A stretch of 64,000 bases of DNA, taken from NCBI RefSeq assembly GCF_016806125.1, contig NZ_CP047166.1, positions 3,720,001 through 3,784,000 on the forward strand, in the 5' to 3' direction. The position numbers and the translations under genes are program-made. This document shows, one piece after another, positions 1-14,907 of this stretch. How positions within the stretch are numbered: position 1 is the stretch's first letter; each line of letters opens with the position of its first letter. The notes beneath the pieces are model-generated. The model searched no databases and was not told where the DNA came from. It was given only the letters and a program-made list of their open reading frames with translations. This DNA is from Ponticoccus alexandrii (lineage in GTDB: Bacteria > Pseudomonadota > Alphaproteobacteria > Rhodobacterales > Rhodobacteraceae).

Positions 1-2
1 AA

Positions 3-53
3 GATCCGGAGGACTGGCGCGTGGTCTTGCAGAACGACAGCTGGGATCTGTGA
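3..53 (+). CDS. C-terminal tail of an unidentified protein (partial)
   Basis: The window opens inside a reading frame that ends in DPEDWRVVLQNDSWDL followed by a TGA. The acidic and aromatic composition reads like real protein rather than chance translation, but 16 residues are too few to name a family. The rest of the gene lies left of the window. The following 120 bases to the next stop codon on the other strand hold no gene that I can see. Confidence 0.45.
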   Translation, partial: DPEDWRVVLQNDSWDL

Positions 54-173
54 CCGCGAGACGCGGGCAGGCGGCGGCTTAAGGCGCTTTGGGTCAACTG
101 CGCGATACGCCGGGTCTGCCACGCCCAGGGCGGTGCCGGGGCATTTCCAGTCAAAGAAGCGGCAGGTCACGCT

Positions 174-524
174 CTAGTAGAGCGTCCAGTCATCCTCTGA
201 CGCGACTTCCCCGATGGCCAGCCAGTTCATCCGGACGCGGGCAACGCGGGTGTCGGACCAGGTGCGGAAGGCAAGATCGAAGCCGGTTGTGGTGACGTTT
301 TCGGCGGCGATATCGGCGCGCACGTTGGCACCCTGATCCATGTCCCACAGCGACAGCGCGACCTGCACGGCGGGCGGCGTGCGGAAGGGCTCTGCAAAGC
401 GGATCGTCTTGCGCCGCTCCCGGGCACCCGAGCCGGTCCACATCTCGCCGCCAGAGGCAAAGTCCGAGAACAGTTCCTCGTTGCCCTGTGCGACCCCGAT
501 CAGCGCGCCCGTGAATTTCCGCAT
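174..524 (-). CDS. H-type lectin domain protein
   Basis: A 116-residue protein that matches the H-type lectin fold over most of its length. The middle section has the typical order: FRTPPAVQVALSLWDMD, then a stretch on non-native states (VRADIAAENVTTTGFDLAFR), then TRVARVRMNWLAIG. In the family this beta-sandwich binds sugars, for example N-acetylgalactosamine in snail agglutinin, but bacterial members are uncharacterised. There is no signal peptide, so it is cytoplasmic or exported by another route. The ATG at 524 follows a purine-rich GAGGGG stretch. It lies downstream of marC on the same strand, about 120 bases away. Function beyond carbohydrate binding is inference. Confidence 0.8.
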   Translation of the reverse strand: MRKFTGALIGVAQGNEELFSDFASGGEMWTGSGARERRKTIRFAEPFRTPPAVQVALSLWDMDQGANVRADIAAENVTTTGFDLAFRTWSDTRVARVRMNWLAIGEVASEDDWTLY

Positions 525-646
525 CTGCCCCTCTTGGCCGTTTTTCCTGCCTATAGCCCATGCAACCCGGGCGTGCAGCCCTTAATGCACCGGGCTCCGA
601 CCATGTCACCCGGAAGCCATGTCGCGCGTCGGCTCAGGTCCCGTGG

Positions 647-1291
647 CTACAGCGGCCCGCCGTTGCCCTCGACCGACAGCACGCCCACCGCATCCAGCCC
701 GCCGAGGATGGCGTCGACCGCGACGGTGGCAAGGATGATCCCCATGACCCGGCTGACAACGCCCGCGCCGGTATTGCCCAGCACGCGCTTCAGCGGCGCG
801 GCGGCCAGCAGCAGCAACAGCGTCAGGACCAGCACCAGCGTCAGCAGGCCCGCCGTGACCAGTTGCTCGGACACGGAGTGGCGGTGATTGTCGGTCAGCA
901 CCACGATGGCCAGCATAGCCCCGGGAGACGCGATGGAGGGCATCGCCAGTGGGAAAACCGCGCCCGAGAGATGATCGCGTTCCGCCTCTGCCATTTCGCG
1001 CTCGGGTTTACTATCGCCAAAGATCATGGTCAGCGCGAAGAGGAAAAGGATCACCCCACCCGCGATCTGGAACGACCCGAAGCGCAGGCCAAGCCCTTCC
1101 AGCAGAATCTGCCCTCCGACCAGAAAGGCCATGAGCACGATCCACGCGACGATCACCCCGCGCACGGCGAATTTCCAGTGCAGCGCTACCGGGACAGAGG
1201 CGGTGGCGAAGTAGAACACCGGTAAGGAGCCGATCGGGTCGATGACCACGAACAGCGTCACGAGTTCACGCAGAAGGGCAGTGAGGTCCAA
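647..1291 (-). CDS. MarC family integral membrane protein
   Basis: About 214 residues with six hydrophobic segments. The N-terminal helix carries the family hallmark VVIDPIGSLPVF, and a later loop has the motif FPLAMPSIASPGAM, both typical of MarC/YchE proteins. Family function is unresolved; the old link to multiple antibiotic resistance was not upheld. I place the start at a TTG at 1291, because an AAGGA sits 8 bases upstream and the protein then begins LDLTALLRELV just before the first helix. The open frame extends upstream to 1465, but that extension is arginine-rich and would lengthen the protein well beyond the family's usual 200-220 residues. Confidence 0.85.
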   Translation of the reverse strand: MDLTALLRELVTLFVVIDPIGSLPVFYFATASVPVALHWKFAVRGVIVAWIVLMAFLVGGQILLEGLGLRFGSFQIAGGVILFLFALTMIFGDSKPEREMAEAERDHLSGAVFPLAMPSIASPGAMLAIVVLTDNHRHSVSEQLVTAGLLTLVLVLTLLLLLAAAPLKRVLGNTGAGVVSRVMGIILATVAVDAILGGLDAVGVLSVEGNGGPL

Positions 1292-1491
1292 GGGCGCAAT
1301 CCTTGCGTCAGAAGGCCGATTTCGGGGGATGCGTCCCTCGTAACGCGGGCCGCCTATGGAGGAAATGGCCTTTTCGGGCAAATCTGGCAAGAGCCGCGAC
1401 GGACCGCTGTCGCGCGGGCCGTTTTTGTGACGCAAGGAAACGGCGTGGAGCAAAGCGCGGGCCAAACCAGCCCCGCCTGTCCCCTGAACGC

Positions 1492-1519
1492 GAAAGCCCC
1501 GCCGAAGGGCGGGGCTTTC
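1492..1519 (-). terminator. Rho-independent-type terminator of the atp operon
   Basis: A perfect 12-base-pair inverted repeat (arms 1492-1503 and 1508-1519, GAAG loop) lies 26 bases past the atpC stop. On the minus strand its distal arm ends in CTTTC. The convergent side has no gene ending here, so it most likely ends the atp transcript. Confidence 0.8.
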
Positions 1520-1545
1520 AGAAAGTCTTGTGGTCCGGCGGGCCG

Positions 1546-1980
1546 TCAGATCGACGGCTGCTTCGGATCCAGACCGATGTGCGTGCCGACGGCGACCATG
1601 TCCATCAGAAGCTTGACCGCGTCATCGACGGGGCCCGGCTCGTTCGGGAAGGCCTCTTTGGTCTTCTGGTAGGAGGCATGAGCCTCATCCACCATCGACT
1701 CGTAGGTGGCCTGATCCACGTCGCCACGCGGCAGCGCGCGTTCGGCGAGAACCGAAAGCGACTCGCCGATTTCGGCGAAACCGCCGGTCACGACGAACTC
1801 TTCGGTGCCGTTTTCGGTCTCCACGGTCAGGATGCCCGGACGCAGCGTGGTGATCGTCGGCGCGTGGTTCGGCATGGCGGTCATGTCGCCAGCCGCCCCG
1901 GGGATCTGCACCGATTTGACCTGCGCCGAGAGCAGCTTGCGCTCGGGCGAGACGAGGTCGAATTGCATCGTATCTGCCAT
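1546..1980 (-). CDS. atpC: F1-ATP synthase epsilon subunit
   Basis: A 144-residue epsilon subunit of the F1 central stalk. It begins [19 protein letters not shown] and continues into the conserved [19 protein letters not shown] of the N-terminal beta-sandwich, with a C-terminal helical region after residue 90 that in the family can inhibit ATP hydrolysis. It is the last gene of the atpHAGDC operon, 92 bases after atpD, and is followed by a strong hairpin terminator. The start has a good AAGGAGTTC ribosome site. Length matches other alphaproteobacterial epsilon subunits. Confidence 0.97.
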   Translation of the reverse strand: MADTMQFDLVSPERKLLSAQVKSVQIPGAAGDMTAMPNHAPTITTLRPGILTVETENGTEEFVVTGGFAEIGESLSVLAERALPRGDVDQATYESMVDEAHASYQKTKEAFPNEPGPVDDAVKLLMDMVAVGTHIGLDPKQPSI

Positions 1981-2072
1981 GTGAACTCCTTGGTCGTGCG
2001 CGGCGGATCAGGCCCGCCCCACACGGGATGGCAGGCGCGGGAGGGGTCCGTGACCCACCCCGCTGCCCGGGT

Positions 2073-4395
<2,323 letters not shown>

Positions 4396-4407
4396 GTCTC
4401 CCCCCTC

Positions 4408-5946
<1,539 letters not shown>

Positions 5947-6507
5947 TTATCCGACCTCTTTCATTGCATTCTGGAGGGAGTTGAGCTTCGAGCGGATCGA
6001 GGTGTCGATCATCTTCGAGCCCACCTTGACGACAAGACCGCCGATGAGGCTTTCATCGACGGTCGTATTGATCTTCACGTCCTTGCCGAACTTGGACTTG
6101 ATGGTATCGGCCAGCTGCGTGCGCTGCGCGTCGCTCAGCTCGGTGGCCGAGGTCACGTCGGCGGTCACTTCGCCCTTGGCGTCGGCGATCATGGCGCGCA
6201 GGCGCGTCACCATGTGCGGCACCACGAAGAGGCGGCGCTTGGATGCCATCAGGCCCAGCGTGTTCCGCAGCACGGTGGTCAGGCCCATCTTGTCCGCGAC
6301 GGCGGTGATGGCAGCCTGCTGTTCGGCGCGCGAGTAGGCGGGGTTGGCCAGCAGATCGCGCAGCTCGGGGCTGTCGGCGATTGCGGCAGAAAGATCGTCG
6401 AGATTGGACTCGAGCGCGTTAAGCTCGTTATTTTCTTTCACGATCTCGAAGACGGCAGTGGCATAGCGTTCGGCTATGCCAGAGGAAATCGATGCTGATT
6501 CAGACAC
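5947..6507 (-). CDS. atpH: F1-ATP synthase delta subunit
   Basis: A delta (OSCP-type) subunit of 186 residues that joins F1 to the peripheral stalk. The N-terminal domain reads [21 protein letters not shown], and the C-terminal motif [20 protein letters not shown] is diagnostic. I place the start at the GTG at 6507, with GGAAGG six bases upstream. The open frame continues upstream to 6570, but the extra 21 residues are proline- and arginine-rich and unlike the family. It is the first gene of the operon. Confidence 0.93.
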   Translation of the reverse strand: MSESASISSGIAERYATAVFEIVKENNELNALESNLDDLSAAIADSPELRDLLANPAYSRAEQQAAITAVADKMGLTTVLRNTLGLMASKRRLFVVPHMVTRLRAMIADAKGEVTADVTSATELSDAQRTQLADTIKSKFGKDVKINTTVDESLIGGLVVKVGSKMIDTSIRSKLNSLQNAMKEVG

Positions 6508-6883
6508 GTCCACCCTTCCGATATGCGGCCCCCGTGACGCGGGGCGATACTGCCGGGCGTCCGAGGGCATGTGCTGACCTTGATTGGTGCCAAGGCTTAT
6601 GGATCGCGGCGGATGTAGCAGAGCCTCCCGAACCTCGCAACATGTTCAGGAACAATTAACGTTGGCGTTAAACGTCAGATTTTCAGGGGGTTGCGGCGGG
6701 TGCGACCATCTGTGCCCAAAGTAAAGGCATGAAAAATGTCACTTTTCCGCGCCCTCACGCGATTCCCCTGCCCGCGGCGGGCCGGACGCGGGCCGATTTG
6801 CCCCCTCAGCGCGCGGGTCCGGCCCCTGCACCGGAGCCGCGCGCGCGGGCGCCTGAACCCCGGTTTTCGCGCCGTCGCGGCGG
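6508..6883. promoter_or_regulatory. Gene-free region upstream of the atp operon, with a small palindrome
   Basis: These 376 bases separate the atp operon from the methyltransferase gene on the same strand and should hold the atp promoter. The only clear structure is a perfect inverted repeat, TTAACG-TTGG-CGTTAA, at 6656-6671, in an AT-richer patch (6640-6680). I could not pick out a convincing -35/-10 pair. The palindrome might be an operator or an mRNA hairpin; nothing in the sequence decides. The remainder, up to 6883, is GC-rich and shows no gene. Confidence 0.35.
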
Positions 6884-7636
6884 TCAGACCGGCTTGGCGC
6901 GGCCGGCGGTGGGCTTTGGGGTCAGCACGTCCAGCGGGTTCAGGACACGGGCGGCCTGTCCGACACCGCGCCGCGTCGGCGGATGCTTCTTCGAGGCCAG
7001 CACCATCATCACGCCCCCGGCCATGACCGCCGGGATCGCGCGGCCCACCTTTTCCCAGGCGGGTCCGGTCTTCATCCAGAACCGCCGGGTGGAGGGCGGC
7101 TGATACAGGACCGAGACCTGCGCTTCGGGCACGAAGTCGTGGCGCTTCAGCTGCGCTTCGAGCTGGCCCAGGGAATAGGGCCGCCCGTAGCCGAAGGGCG
7201 TCCAGTCCGCCCGCGCCCACAGCCCGGTGCGGTTGGGCACGACAAAGACCGCCTCGCCGCCCGGACCCAGCACACGGTAGGACTCGTCCAGAAGCTCCGA
7301 GGGCCGTTCCGAGGTCTCCAGCCCGTGCATCACCACCAGCCGGTCCACATGCCCGGTTTCCAGCGGCCAGAGCGTTTCCTCGCAAAGGACAGAGACATTG
7401 GGCATGGCAGCGGGCCAGGACATGACCCCCTGCGGCGCGGGCATCAGCCCGATCACCCGGCGCGATTCCGTCAGGTAGGGGCGCAGAAGCGGCGTGGCAA
7501 AGCCGTAGCCCACCACCGTGTGCCCCTTTTCCACGGGCCAGAACGACACAAGCTGATCGCGCACGATCTTCTGCGCGGCACGCCCCAGCGCGCTGCGGTA
7601 ATAGAAATCGCGCAAAACCTGCACATCCAGATGCAT
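6884..7636 (-). CDS. Class I SAM-dependent methyltransferase
   Basis: A 250-residue protein with a degenerate Rossmann methyltransferase core: [16 protein letters not shown] at the usual motif I site (the glycine-rich loop is reduced), [33 protein letters not shown] for motifs II-III, and a family-typical [15 protein letters not shown] stretch. Members of this family are regularly found divergent from gloB in Rhodobacteraceae, as here with only 62 bases between starts. Substrate unknown. The ATG at 7636 has a GGAGGACAG ribosome site. A promoter for each direction must lie in the short gap. Confidence 0.8.
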   Translation of the reverse strand: MHLDVQVLRDFYYRSALGRAAQKIVRDQLVSFWPVEKGHTVVGYGFATPLLRPYLTESRRVIGLMPAPQGVMSWPAAMPNVSVLCEETLWPLETGHVDRLVVMHGLETSERPSELLDESYRVLGPGGEAVFVVPNRTGLWARADWTPFGYGRPYSLGQLEAQLKRHDFVPEAQVSVLYQPPSTRRFWMKTGPAWEKVGRAIPAVMAGGVMMVLASKKHPPTRRGVGQAARVLNPLDVLTPKPTAGRAKPV

Positions 7637-7698
7637 TGCTGTCCTCCGGAGGATGCGTCAGTCTGGCCCCATCCTGTCAAAGCCTTGAAGGAAATGCC

Positions 7699-8460
7699 AT
7701 GGCCCTCGAGATCGTCACCGTCCCCTGTCTCTCGGACAACTACGCCTACATCGCCAAGGGCCCGGACGGCGTGTGCCTGATCGACGCGCCCGAGGCCGGG
7801 CCTATCATCGACGCGCTGGACCGGCGCGGCTGGTCGCTGGACACGATCCTGATCACCCACCACCACCCCGACCACGTTGAGGGCGTCGAGGAGCTGCGCG
7901 CCAGATATCGCTGCAAGGTCATGGGGCCCCGAGCCGAAGAGCACAAGCTGCCGCGCCTCGACATGGCGCTGGAGGAAGGCATGAACGGCGGCGAGGGCGT
8001 GGCCTACACCGAGCCGCTGCACGTCCCCGGCCATACGCTGGGGCACATGGCCTTCCATTTCCCGCGCGCCAAGGCGGTCTTTACCGCCGACAGCCTGATG
8101 GCGCTTGGCTGCGGGCGGCTCTTCGAGGGCACGCCCGAAATGATGTGGGGCAGCCTGTCCAAGCTGGCCGCCCTGCCACCCGAGACCATGGTCTATTCCG
8201 GCCACGAATATACCACCTCGAACGCGGCCTTCGCGATGACCATTGAACCCGGCAACAATGCGCTTATCTCTCGTGCAGAGGCGATCGCTAAGGCCCGCGC
8301 CAAGGGTGAGCCAATCGCCCAGGTTCCACTGTCCCTTGAACTTGACACGAACCCCTTCCTGCGCGCCGGTCATCCGGACGTCAAAGCCGCCGTCGGTCTG
8401 CCCGACGCCAGCGACGTTCAGGTGTTTGCCGAAATCCGGAAACGGAAGGACAACTTCTGA
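7699..8460 (+). CDS. gloB: Hydroxyacylglutathione hydrolase (glyoxalase II)
   Basis: A 253-residue metallo-beta-lactamase-fold enzyme that hydrolyses S-D-lactoylglutathione to D-lactate and glutathione, the second step of methylglyoxal detoxification. The dinuclear metal motif THHHPDHVEG is present, followed by HVPGHTLGHMAFH, FTADSLMALGCGR and YSGHEYTTSN, each carrying expected ligands. The C-terminal glutathione-binding helices and the ending of the type EIRKRKDNF are standard. I start at the ATG at 7699, which follows AAGGAA; the open frame runs 21 codons further upstream without a ribosome site. Confidence 0.96.
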   Translation: MALEIVTVPCLSDNYAYIAKGPDGVCLIDAPEAGPIIDALDRRGWSLDTILITHHHPDHVEGVEELRARYRCKVMGPRAEEHKLPRLDMALEEGMNGGEGVAYTEPLHVPGHTLGHMAFHFPRAKAVFTADSLMALGCGRLFEGTPEMMWGSLSKLAALPPETMVYSGHEYTTSNAAFAMTIEPGNNALISRAEAIAKARAKGEPIAQVPLSLELDTNPFLRAGHPDVKAAVGLPDASDVQVFAEIRKRKDNF

Positions 8461-8609
8461 CCAACCTCACGGCAGGTTGCGGTGGTTTGGTGATTTGTGA
8501 TGTGGGTCATTCGAGAAAAAACTTGAAGACTGGCCTTAATCGACCAAACCTTAACCCTATGAGGCAATGCTGATCCTCACGGAGCAGCGCAGACAAGAGG
8601 AGCACTCCC

Positions 8610-10940
<2,331 letters not shown>

Positions 10941-10954
10941 TACTGACGCTTTCA

Positions 10955-10984
10955 AAAAGGGGCGCCTTCCGGGGCGCCCCTTTT
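10955..10984 (+). terminator. Rho-independent terminator after clpA
   Basis: A 12-base-pair perfect stem (10955-10966 with 10973-10984, loop TTCCGG) starts 14 bases after the clpA stop and ends in TTTT followed by CCTTT. Because the 5' arm begins with AAAA, it could also act in the other direction. Confidence 0.88.
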
Positions 10985-11040
10985 CCTTTGCGGCGACCTC
11001 TGTCACGCTGGCCCCGTCTGCCCGCGAAACCGGAGCCCTC

Positions 11041-12000
11041 ATGCGCCGCGCCCTGTTGCTCTTTGCCCTCGCCGCCGCCCTGCCCGCCCGCGCGCAGGAA
11101 CCCACCCTCGCATGGCCGGTCGACTGCCGGATCGGTCAAGACTGCTTCATCGAGGATTACGTCGATCAGGACCCGGAGCCGGGGCGCCAGCGCGACTTTG
11201 CCTGCGGCTACAACGCGCGCGACGCCCATCGCGGCACCGACATCGCCCTGCTGAGCTTCGACGCCATCGACGAGGGCGTGGCCGTGCGCGCGGCCGCCGC
11301 GGGCCGGGTTCTGCGCACACGCGACAGCATGGCCGACGACCGGCTGATGCGGGGTGTCACGAACCAGAACGCCTGCGGCAACGCGGTGCTGATCGACCAC
11401 GGCGGCGGCTGGCAGACGATGTATTGTCACCTGCGGCGCGGTTCTGTCGCCGTCCGCCCCGGCGAGCCGGTCGAACCCGGCACGCCCCTTGGCCTGATCG
11501 GCCTGTCGGGGCAGACCAACCACCCGCATCTGCACCTGACCGTGACCAAGGACGGCGCCGTCGTCGACCCCTTCCGCCCCGCCGCCGACCCCGGCACCTG
11601 CGGCGAACCGGGCGAGACGCTCTGGCAGGACCCGCCCACCTACGTGAAAACCGGCCTCGTGACCGCGGGTTTCTCGACCGCCGTGCCGGAATTCGAGGCG
11701 ATCCGCGATGGCTCTGCCCGGGCCGAATACGGCGCGCCCGCCCTGCCGCTGGTGGTCTACGCCCTGATGGCCTTCGCTCAACAGGGCGACGTTCTGGAAC
11801 TCTCTGCCGCCGGGCCAAAGGGCGAGATCTTCCGGCACTCCGTGGTGATCGAGACGACCCAGAACAGCAGCTTTCAGGCCTACGGCAGGAAGGCCCCGCC
11901 GGCTGGCTGGCCCTTGGGCGAATACCTTGGTGAGGCGCTGCTGACCCGCGACGGCACGGTGATCGCGCACCGCTTCGCCCACATCGACCTCCGCCCGTAA
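11041..12000 (+). CDS. Secreted M23-family metallopeptidase
   Basis: A 319-residue protein with a signal peptide (residues 1-18, cleavage likely after ARA). It carries LytM-type zinc ligands: H63 and D67 in HRGTD, H130 in MYCHL, and H163/H165 in HPHLHLTV. M23 enzymes cut peptide cross-links in peptidoglycan or act as regulators of such enzymes in the periplasm. All ligands are present, so activity is plausible. The extended C-terminal half (after about residue 200) is beta-rich and of unknown role. It converges on the MotB-like gene, with 21 bases between stops, so the two are not co-transcribed. Confidence 0.87.
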   Translation: MRRALLLFALAAALPARAQEPTLAWPVDCRIGQDCFIEDYVDQDPEPGRQRDFACGYNARDAHRGTDIALLSFDAIDEGVAVRAAAAGRVLRTRDSMADDRLMRGVTNQNACGNAVLIDHGGGWQTMYCHLRRGSVAVRPGEPVEPGTPLGLIGLSGQTNHPHLHLTVTKDGAVVDPFRPAADPGTCGEPGETLWQDPPTYVKTGLVTAGFSTAVPEFEAIRDGSARAEYGAPALPLVVYALMAFAQQGDVLELSAAGPKGEIFRHSVVIETTQNSSFQAYGRKAPPAGWPLGEYLGEALLTRDGTVIAHRFAHIDLRP

Positions 12001-12021
12001 GACCCCGGGCGCCCCCGCCAT

Positions 12022-14904
12022 TCAGCGTTCGGTCAGCTTCAGTTCGATTCGGCGGTTCTGGGCGCGGGCCTCGGCGCTGCTGCCCTCGGCCACCGGCTGC
12101 CACTGGCCAAAGCCATTCGCGGCCAGTCGCCGCGGGTCGATGCCGTAGCTGTCGATCATGTCCCGCACGACCGACAGCGCGCGCGCCTGCGACAGCTCCC
12201 AGTTGTCCTGAAAATCTCCCCCGGGGCGCAAGGGCACGTCGTCGGTGTGCCCGTCCACCCGGATCACCCAGTCGATGCCCTCGGGAATGTCAGAGGCGAT
12301 GGCCCGCAGTATGTTCGAGACCTTCGCGATCTCGCGCTTGCCCGCCGCAGACAGGTCGGCAGAGCCCTGTTCGAACAGCACCTCGGACGAAAATACGAAG
12401 CGGTCACCCTGAATCTGCAGGCCTTCGCGGTCGCCCACGACCTCGCGCAACCGCCCGAAGAACTCCGAGCGGTAGCGTTCGAGGTCACGCTTTTCCTCTT
12501 CCAGCCGCCGGGTGCGTTCTTCTTCCAGCTGGCGGCGGCGGCGTTCTTCCTGTGCCACCCGGGCAATCGCCGCGTTCAGTTCCGACCCGAGGTTCTCCAG
12601 CCGCACCTTCGCCGCCGCGTCGCGGGCCTGCGCATCGTCCAGAAGCGCCTGCAACTGGCCAAGCTGGCGGCGCAACTCGGACACGTTCTGGTTCAGCGCC
12701 TCGACCTGCAATTCGGCCTTTGTCGCGCGCTCGGAGGATTGCGCCAGCTTCTCGCGCGCCTCTGCCAGCAGCACCTGCCGCGCCTCAGCGCGCTCCAGCC
12801 GGTCTTCGGCGGCGACCTCTGCCGCCTTCTGCGCGGCAAGCGCGGCGGTCAGGTCATCGCGCACGGTCTGGGCATCGGTTTCGGCGGCCAGCCGCGCCGC
12901 AAGGGCCGAGGCAAGCTGTTCCTCCAGTGATCGGCTGTCGTCGGCATTGGCGCTGGCGCGCGCCTCGGCCTCTGCAAGGCGCTGGCGCAGGTCGGCCACA
13001 AGCGCATCGCGCCGAGAGTCGCGGTCGCGCAGGCTATCGACCTCTTCCTGCACCTCGGCCAGCCGCGTGCGCGAAGCCTCCAGCGCGGCCTTCACCGCCT
13101 CCTGCTCTGCCTCGGCGCCACCCATGCGGGCAAGATCGGCCGACAGCGCGTCGTTCTGAGCCTGTAGCCGTTCGATCCGCGCGCCGCGATCTTCAGCCCG
13201 TTTCTGCGTGGCGTCGAGCTGCGCGCGCAGGCGGGCCGCCTCTCCGCGCAGCGCCTCGATGCGGTCGCTTTGGGCGCCCTCGCGGTCGTCACCCGCCGAA
13301 AGCTGGGCGGTGAGGCCCGCGATCCGGTCCTGCGCGGTCTCGGCCTCGGCGCGGGCATCGGCCAGCGCGCCGCGCACCTTGCTCAACTCGCTGTCGATCC
13401 GGTCGCGTTCTGCCCGCAGGTCATCCAGCAGGGTGGCACGGTCAGCGGCCTGTCCCTCGGCGGTCGACAGGCGGGTGACAAGCGCCGCATTGCGCGCGCG
13501 CAAAGCCTCCAGTTCGGTTTCCAGCGCCTCGGCCTCGGCAATCCGCGCCAGAGCCTGCGCCAGTTGCGCCGACAAGTCGGTCAGCCGGGTTTCCCGCGCC
13601 TCCGCATCGGTGCGCAGGGCGGCCAGGTCACGCTCGGACGCCTCGCGGGCGCGGGTCTCGGCGGCAAGCTCTGCCTCGACGGCGCGCTGTTCGGCGCGGG
13701 CCGTTTCCAGTTCGGAACGCAAATCCGACATCCGTTCATCCGCCACCGCCCCTTCGGAACGGGCATCGGCCAGCGTGGCCTCCAGCGTGATGATCCGGGC
13801 GGTCGCACCGTCCAGTTGCGTCTGAAGGTCCTGCGCCTCGGCCTCGCCCTCCTCCAGCGTATCCGCCAGCCGGGCATTGGCCTCGGCCTCGGCGCGACGG
13901 GCCTGGGCCAGCTCTGCCTCCAGCGCGTCGATGCGTGATTGCAGCGCGCTGCCCTCCTGCTGGCCCGCCAGAAGCGCGGCGGCCAGCTGCGCGTTCAGGT
14001 CGTCCTCGGCCTCGCGGGCGGCGGCCAGCAGGGTCAGCGTCTCTTCCGCCCGCGACCGCTCTTCCTCCAGCGCCATGGTCATGGCGGTCAGTTCGGCATT
14101 CGCGTCCTGAAGCCTTGCGCGCAGGGCCTTGGCCGCCTCGGCCTCGGCCAGCCGCTGCGCTTCCTCCTCGGTCAGGTCGGCCTGAAGGTCATCAACCTCT
14201 GCACTCAACGCGCCAATGCGGGCCTCACGCTCGGCGTTCCGGGCGCGCAGGTCGGCGACCAGCGCATCCAGCGCCTTGCGGCGCGCGGCGGCAAGGGCCG
14301 CGGCCTCTTCCTGCGCGTCGATTTCCCCCTGCGCCTGCGCCAACGCGGCACTCAGCGAGTCGCGCTCGGACGCCAGTGCATCCCGGGCGGTAACCAGGCC
14401 GTCACGCTCTGCGGCCAGTTCATTCCGTTCAGAGGCCAGCACATCGCGCGCGGCGGCGGCATCGGCAAGGTCGGCCCGCGCGCTGTCGCGTTCCACCAGC
14501 AGGGCCGCGACACGGGCCTCGAAGTCGTCGATCTGCGCCGAGGCTGCGTCCAGCTCCGCCGCCTGCCGGTCGCGCGTCGCGGTCAGCGATGCGATCAGGC
14601 TTTCGGCCTCAGTCAGCCGCGTGTCGCGGTCGTCCAGCGTCGATTGCAGGCTGCCCAGTTCCGAGCTCAGCGCGGTGTTGCGGCGTTCCTGCACGCCCAG
14701 CGCCTCTGCCAAAGCAGCCAGCTCGTCCGACAGGGAATTCAGCTCACTTTCCTGCCCCGAGATCGTCTCGTTCAGGACGAACTGGATCACCATGAAGATC
14801 GACAGCACGAAGGTCAGGACCAGCAGCAGCCCCGTCATCGCGTCGACGAAGCCCGGCCAGATGTTGGCCTGAAAGCGCGCGCCGGTGCGTCGGGACAGAG
14901 CCAT
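12022..14904 (-). CDS. MotB/OmpA-type protein with giant coiled coil
   Basis: A 960-residue protein in three parts. Residues 14-45 contain one membrane helix in which FVDAMTGLLLVL places an aspartate (D21) where MotB, ExbD and TolR carry their proton-path aspartate. Residues of about 45-815 are almost continuous heptad-rich coiled coil made of Ala, Glu, Arg, Asp and Leu. Residues 824-960 are an OmpA/MotB peptidoglycan-binding domain with DGHTDDVPLR and the closing NRRIELKL. The MotA-like partner gene ends 3 bases before this start. The pair is not near flagellar genes. Role is inferred: an ion-driven, cell-wall-anchored machine or envelope tether. Confidence 0.85.
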   Translation of the reverse strand: MALSRRTGARFQANIWPGFVDAMTGLLLVLTFVLSIFMVIQFVLNETISGQESELNSLSDELAALAEALGVQERRNTALSSELGSLQSTLDDRDTRLTEAESLIASLTATRDRQAAELDAASAQIDDFEARVAALLVERDSARADLADAAAARDVLASERNELAAERDGLVTARDALASERDSLSAALAQAQGEIDAQEEAAALAAARRKALDALVADLRARNAEREARIGALSAEVDDLQADLTEEEAQRLAEAEAAKALRARLQDANAELTAMTMALEEERSRAEETLTLLAAAREAEDDLNAQLAAALLAGQQEGSALQSRIDALEAELAQARRAEAEANARLADTLEEGEAEAQDLQTQLDGATARIITLEATLADARSEGAVADERMSDLRSELETARAEQRAVEAELAAETRAREASERDLAALRTDAEARETRLTDLSAQLAQALARIAEAEALETELEALRARNAALVTRLSTAEGQAADRATLLDDLRAERDRIDSELSKVRGALADARAEAETAQDRIAGLTAQLSAGDDREGAQSDRIEALRGEAARLRAQLDATQKRAEDRGARIERLQAQNDALSADLARMGGAEAEQEAVKAALEASRTRLAEVQEEVDSLRDRDSRRDALVADLRQRLAEAEARASANADDSRSLEEQLASALAARLAAETDAQTVRDDLTAALAAQKAAEVAAEDRLERAEARQVLLAEAREKLAQSSERATKAELQVEALNQNVSELRRQLGQLQALLDDAQARDAAAKVRLENLGSELNAAIARVAQEERRRRQLEEERTRRLEEEKRDLERYRSEFFGRLREVVGDREGLQIQGDRFVFSSEVLFEQGSADLSAAGKREIAKVSNILRAIASDIPEGIDWVIRVDGHTDDVPLRPGGDFQDNWELSQARALSVVRDMIDSYGIDPRRLAANGFGQWQPVAEGSSAEARAQNRRIELKLTER

Positions 14905-14907
14905 GGC

